Below, in pieces: positions 44,118 to 46,584 of a DNA stretch of 46,584 nucleotides. A program made the position numbers and the translations under genes. The DNA comes from an uncultured Coprococcus sp. Lineage in GTDB: Bacteria > Bacillota > Clostridia > Lachnospirales > Lachnospiraceae. The stretch is from NCBI GenBank assembly GCA_934277375.1, contig CAKQTZ010000017.1:1-46584 (forward strand). The letters are read 5' to 3'. Position 1 is the stretch's first letter. The number at the start of each line of letters is the position of its first letter. Under the pieces are notes generated by a model that was not told the DNA's origin, did no database searches, and was given only the letters and a program-made list of their open reading frames with translations.

Positions 44118-45554
44118 ATGAAAAAAGAATATGAGGACAGGCTGTCTGAGGTACTCGATTTTGCAAATGAGTCCGCCAAATACCATGTCAGAAATTATGC
44201 GGGCGGATCCCTTATGCCAGGTGATGCATATGTCGACATGCCGATAGATGAGAGGGATAAAATGTACCTGGGACCGGATGCTGGAACGCCAAATATATAT
44301 TCCAGGATATACAGAAGCCAGCGCGAGAAGGAGATGCGTAAGCAGGGTATGACTGATGTCCAGATAAAGAGAAGATGGGAAGCTCTGGATGCTATATGGC
44401 GCCGGGAGATAGAGGCGAGGCTTTATGGCGGTGTCCGGCAGGATGATGGAGCGGAGGCATTGATCCGGGAATATGAGCATGAGAAGGCGGCTGGGAAATA
44501 CGATACCATGGACGAACGGACCAGGGGTACAGGAAGAAAAAAGGGGCGGATAGTATGGGTGATCATAGTGATTTTTCTTTCTATATGCTTCATTATGGGA
44601 GCCCTTGATGGTGCAGGAATAATAAATGGAAATGAGATTGCAGATCCGTTGTCCGAAAGGCTGAATCAGATATTAGGCGTTTTGGATAGAATATCATCAG
44701 AAAGTACGGGCATCAGTGACGGCGCAGATTTCAGTAATTCAGGTGGACTGGTGATTGTATATGGTGTGGTCATTTTCCTCATATTCAGATGGATATATAA
44801 GAGTAAAAAGAGAAAAAAAGAGATTCCAAATGCCAGTGAGATTTACACAGAGCTGATCCCGCAGCTTATCAGGAGACGCTACGGTGAGGACGGTGTATAT
44901 AGTCATCAGGTAGGACTTCCTTCCGAGCAGATGAGAAGGCTGAACTGCTTCGTCGGCAGACCATTTACTCTGGATGGCAGACCACTTCCCATCACAGGCC
45001 GGGATCTGGTGGAGGGCACTTACAAGGGAGTGCCATTTAGGAGCAGCTATGAATACATGGAGTACGAGTATTACTACGAGGACAGCGATGGCGACAGGCA
45101 GAAGAAGACAGACAAGTTGTTTGGCGGGATAGTTGTGGAGATTCCATACAGGAAGCTGTCCGCGGATGTGCTCGGAGTGCGGGGAAATTCTGAACTTCGG
45201 ATGAAGGAGATCATTAAAGGAGGCACAGATATTTATTCAGTAGGGCAGATCAAAAAGACAGAAAACGAGAACTTCAATCTGTTATTTACCATAAATTCCA
45301 AAGATGAAGAGAATTTATTCTATATCCTCACGCCGGAAGTGATGGAGAAGCTTGCAGCGCTCTATCCAAGGGAGAAAACAGCACTGCATGTGTCATTTGA
45401 CGGGGACAGGCTGTATATGTGTATAAGTAAGAGTGAAAAATACATGATATTTGACGAGGATAAGAATATAAAGAGTATGAAGGACGTGGAGGCGTATCTT
45501 GACAAATATCTACGCATGCTTCAAGAAGTTCTGGATGCGGCGTTATTGATATGA
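44118..45554 (+). CDS. DUF3137-domain membrane protein
   Basis: A 478-residue protein. A charged N-terminal part (about 1-145) precedes membrane segment 1 (about 146-168); segment 2 lies near 208-228. The C-terminal cytoplasmic domain (about 240-475) matches the DUF3137 pattern, with GTYKGVPFRSSYEYMEYEYYYEDSDGD and LFGGIVVEIPYRK as typical strands. GGTGGGAG precedes the ATG. It is 41 bases upstream of a LemA gene; DUF3137 and LemA proteins are often found together and are thought to act at the membrane. The function is unknown. Confidence 0.85.
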   Translation: MKKEYEDRLSEVLDFANESAKYHVRNYAGGSLMPGDAYVDMPIDERDKMYLGPDAGTPNIYSRIYRSQREKEMRKQGMTDVQIKRRWEALDAIWRREIEARLYGGVRQDDGAEALIREYEHEKAAGKYDTMDERTRGTGRKKGRIVWVIIVIFLSICFIMGALDGAGIINGNEIADPLSERLNQILGVLDRISSESTGISDGADFSNSGGLVIVYGVVIFLIFRWIYKSKKRKKEIPNASEIYTELIPQLIRRRYGEDGVYSHQVGLPSEQMRRLNCFVGRPFTLDGRPLPITGRDLVEGTYKGVPFRSSYEYMEYEYYYEDSDGDRQKKTDKLFGGIVVEIPYRKLSADVLGVRGNSELRMKEIIKGGTDIYSVGQIKKTENENFNLLFTINSKDEENLFYILTPEVMEKLAALYPREKTALHVSFDGDRLYMCISKSEKYMIFDEDKNIKSMKDVEAYLDKYLRMLQEVLDAALLI

Positions 45555-45595
45555 TGCGATGGCCGGAGAGAGTTACAGGAAAAGGAGAGAAGATT

Positions 45596-46159
45596 ATGAT
45601 AGATTTATTATTCAATGGTGGATTATGGGTGGTTGTGATTATTATCATCGCTGTCATATCACTTTTATCATATGTGATAAGGATGTCAAATGCTTTGAAA
45701 ATGGCTGAGAATAAGGTAAAAGAGCTGGATTCGGACGTGGATGTGGCACTCACAAAGAGATATGATCTGCTGACCAAGCAGTATCAGGCGGTGAAACTGT
45801 ACATGACATACGAGAGTAAGACCATGCTCGATACGATAATGCTCAGAAAGGGGATGTCTGTGAATGAAAAAAGCGAAGCGGAGAGAGCTATAAGGGAGGC
45901 AGCTGGGCAGGTAAATGCGGTGCTTGAGGCATATCCGGAGCTGGCATCAAGCAAGAATATAGAGGTTCTTCAGAACAGTTGCACAAATGCGGAGGAACAC
46001 CTGCAGGCGGCAAGAAGACTGTACAATGCCGGTGTGACAAATTACAACAATCTGTGCAGCAAATTCCCGTCATCCGTGGTTGCATCCATGACAGGACATC
46101 ATATGGCTGAATATTTTAAAGGGGATTCCGATAAAAGGGAAGATGTGTCATTTAGCTGA
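45596..46159 (+). CDS. lemA: LemA-family protein
   Basis: A 187-residue protein with one N-terminal membrane segment (about 9-28) and a long three-helix coiled domain outside. LemA features are NALKMAENKVKELDSDVDVALTKRYDLLTKQ, NAVLEAYPELASSKN and YNAGVTNYNNLCSKFPSSVVA. AAAGGAGAG sets the start at 45596; the upstream frame from 45551 overlaps the previous gene. It forms a two-gene operon with DUF3137. Confidence 0.93.
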   Translation: MIDLLFNGGLWVVVIIIIAVISLLSYVIRMSNALKMAENKVKELDSDVDVALTKRYDLLTKQYQAVKLYMTYESKTMLDTIMLRKGMSVNEKSEAERAIREAAGQVNAVLEAYPELASSKNIEVLQNSCTNAEEHLQAARRLYNAGVTNYNNLCSKFPSSVVASMTGHHMAEYFKGDSDKREDVSFS

Positions 46160-46176
46160 AAAAGGGCATAAAAAAA

Positions 46177-46250
46177 TCGGTGCGACGGGATTCGAACCCA
46201 CGACCTCTTCGTCCCGAACGAAGCGCTCTACCAAGCTGAGCCACGCACCG
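46177..46250 (-). tRNA. tRNA-Pro (anticodon CGG)
   Basis: A full cloverleaf on the minus strand: acceptor CGGTGCG/CGCACCG with discriminator A at 46177, D stem GCTC/GAGC, anticodon stem CTTCG/CGAAG with loop TTCGGGA (anticodon CGG, G37), and T loop TTCGAAT. The 3' CCA is not encoded; a T-run follows and may end transcription. Confidence 0.96.
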
Positions 46251-46320
46251 ATTACCGTGTTCATATGAACACCACCTAGATAGTATAAGGATTTTACCTG
46301 GAAAAATCAAGAGATTTTTG

Positions 46321-46363
46321 CAATAGGGGATGTTGCTCTCTTGGCATAAACCACCCCCTATTG
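46321..46363. repeat. 9-bp inverted repeat CAATAGGGG/CCCCTATTG
   Basis: Perfect arms at 46321-46329 and 46355-46363, between the tRNA gene and the partial gene at 46393. It could end the minus-strand gene's transcript, though the tail (CAAAAATC) is poor in T. Confidence 0.5.
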
Positions 46364-46392
46364 TTATTGCTGATACATATATCTGTCGCCCG

Positions 46393-46584
46393 CTACTTAG
46401 TTTGTAGTTGCTTCTTCAGTCTTTCTATCTCAGCCTTTGCGTCCTCAAGTTCGGTTTTGTTTTTGTCAAGCATGGCATCCTTTCTGGCTAAGGCGTCATC
46501 CTTCTCCGCCATGGCTTTCTTATCTTCATCTATCTGTTTCTTCATCTCTTCGATCATGTAGTGTACCGTATTCTCATCAAGTAT
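46393..46584 (-). CDS. C-terminus of a coiled-coil protein (5' end outside window)
   Basis: The last 63 codons of a minus-strand gene that continues beyond the window. The visible part is a highly charged heptad-repeat helix (IEEMKKQIDEDKKAMAEKD and AEIERLKKQLQTK). Similar tails occur in Rpn/PD-(D/E)XK nuclease-transposase proteins of Clostridia, but the catalytic part is not visible, so that is only a guess. Confidence 0.65.
   Translation of the reverse strand: MLDENTVHYMIEEMKKQIDEDKKAMAEKDDALARKDAMLDKNKTELEDAKAEIERLKKQLQTK

Noticed and set aside
46361..46561. Plus-strand ORF opposite the partial coiled-coil gene
   Set aside because: Serine/phenylalanine-rich antisense shadow of a Lys/Glu-rich coiled coil.

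Overview
The window looks like a chromosomal segment of an anaerobic gut Firmicute, most likely a Lachnospiraceae (Clostridia). Reasons: moderate GC with AGGAGG ribosome binding sites throughout, rubrerythrin and desulfoferrodoxin instead of catalase or superoxide dismutase, a clostridial-type hybrid cluster protein, a T-box leader, and protein families typical of this group (GPH sugar symporters, DegV, FtsX-type exporters, DUF3137/LemA). The species cannot be named from the sequence alone.

Layout. 1-1.6 kb: the right end of an integrated mobile element (tyrosine recombinase, inverted repeats, tiny ORFs). 1.6-7.5 kb: a lactose cassette (divergent AraC regulator, GH2 beta-galactosidase, GPH permease). 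7.5-10.9 kb: regulators and debris: a 25-codon peptide gene or structured RNA divergent from a second AraC regulator, an XRE regulator with a membrane anchor, and remnants of an ATPase and perhaps a cupin gene. 10.9-12.9 kb: a membrane diguanylate cyclase and a 32-codon ORF. 13.0-14.6 kb: a rubrerythrin-desulfoferrodoxin pair behind a strong promoter with two PerR/Fur-like boxes, then a small acidic protein.

14.7-22.7 kb is the most interesting block: a LysR regulator followed by seven collinear genes (MmgE/PrpD, ornithine-cyclodeaminase-like, nitrilase, cytidylate-kinase-like, and a TauABC/SsuABC-type transporter). Two ATAC-N7-GTAT boxes lie exactly 30 bp apart upstream of a consensus promoter, with a terminator hairpin in the leader. 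It reads as a LysR-controlled uptake and catabolic pathway for an unknown small, probably nitrogen-containing compound.

22.8-32.9 kb: a SotB-type efflux protein; a nicotinamidase-NrtR operon with paired palindromes in its promoter; DegV; a GGDEF-EAL phosphodiesterase; an amino-acid ABC importer whose promoter fires into a terminator hairpin; an EamA transporter. 33.0-35.3 kb: a T-box leader in front of a CstA-family transporter. 35.5-39.2 kb: an FtsX-type ABC exporter with a TetR regulator, in which the ATPase gene carries an internal deletion. 39.2-43.9 kb: a hydrolase, a membrane protein, Hcp and a beta-helix lipoprotein, interspersed with REP-like palindromes that supply the stop codons of three genes. 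44.1-46.6 kb: DUF3137 and LemA proteins, a proline tRNA and the end of a coiled-coil protein.

The window holds no rRNA, CRISPR array or complete insertion sequence. All functions are inferred from sequence reading; no database search was run.
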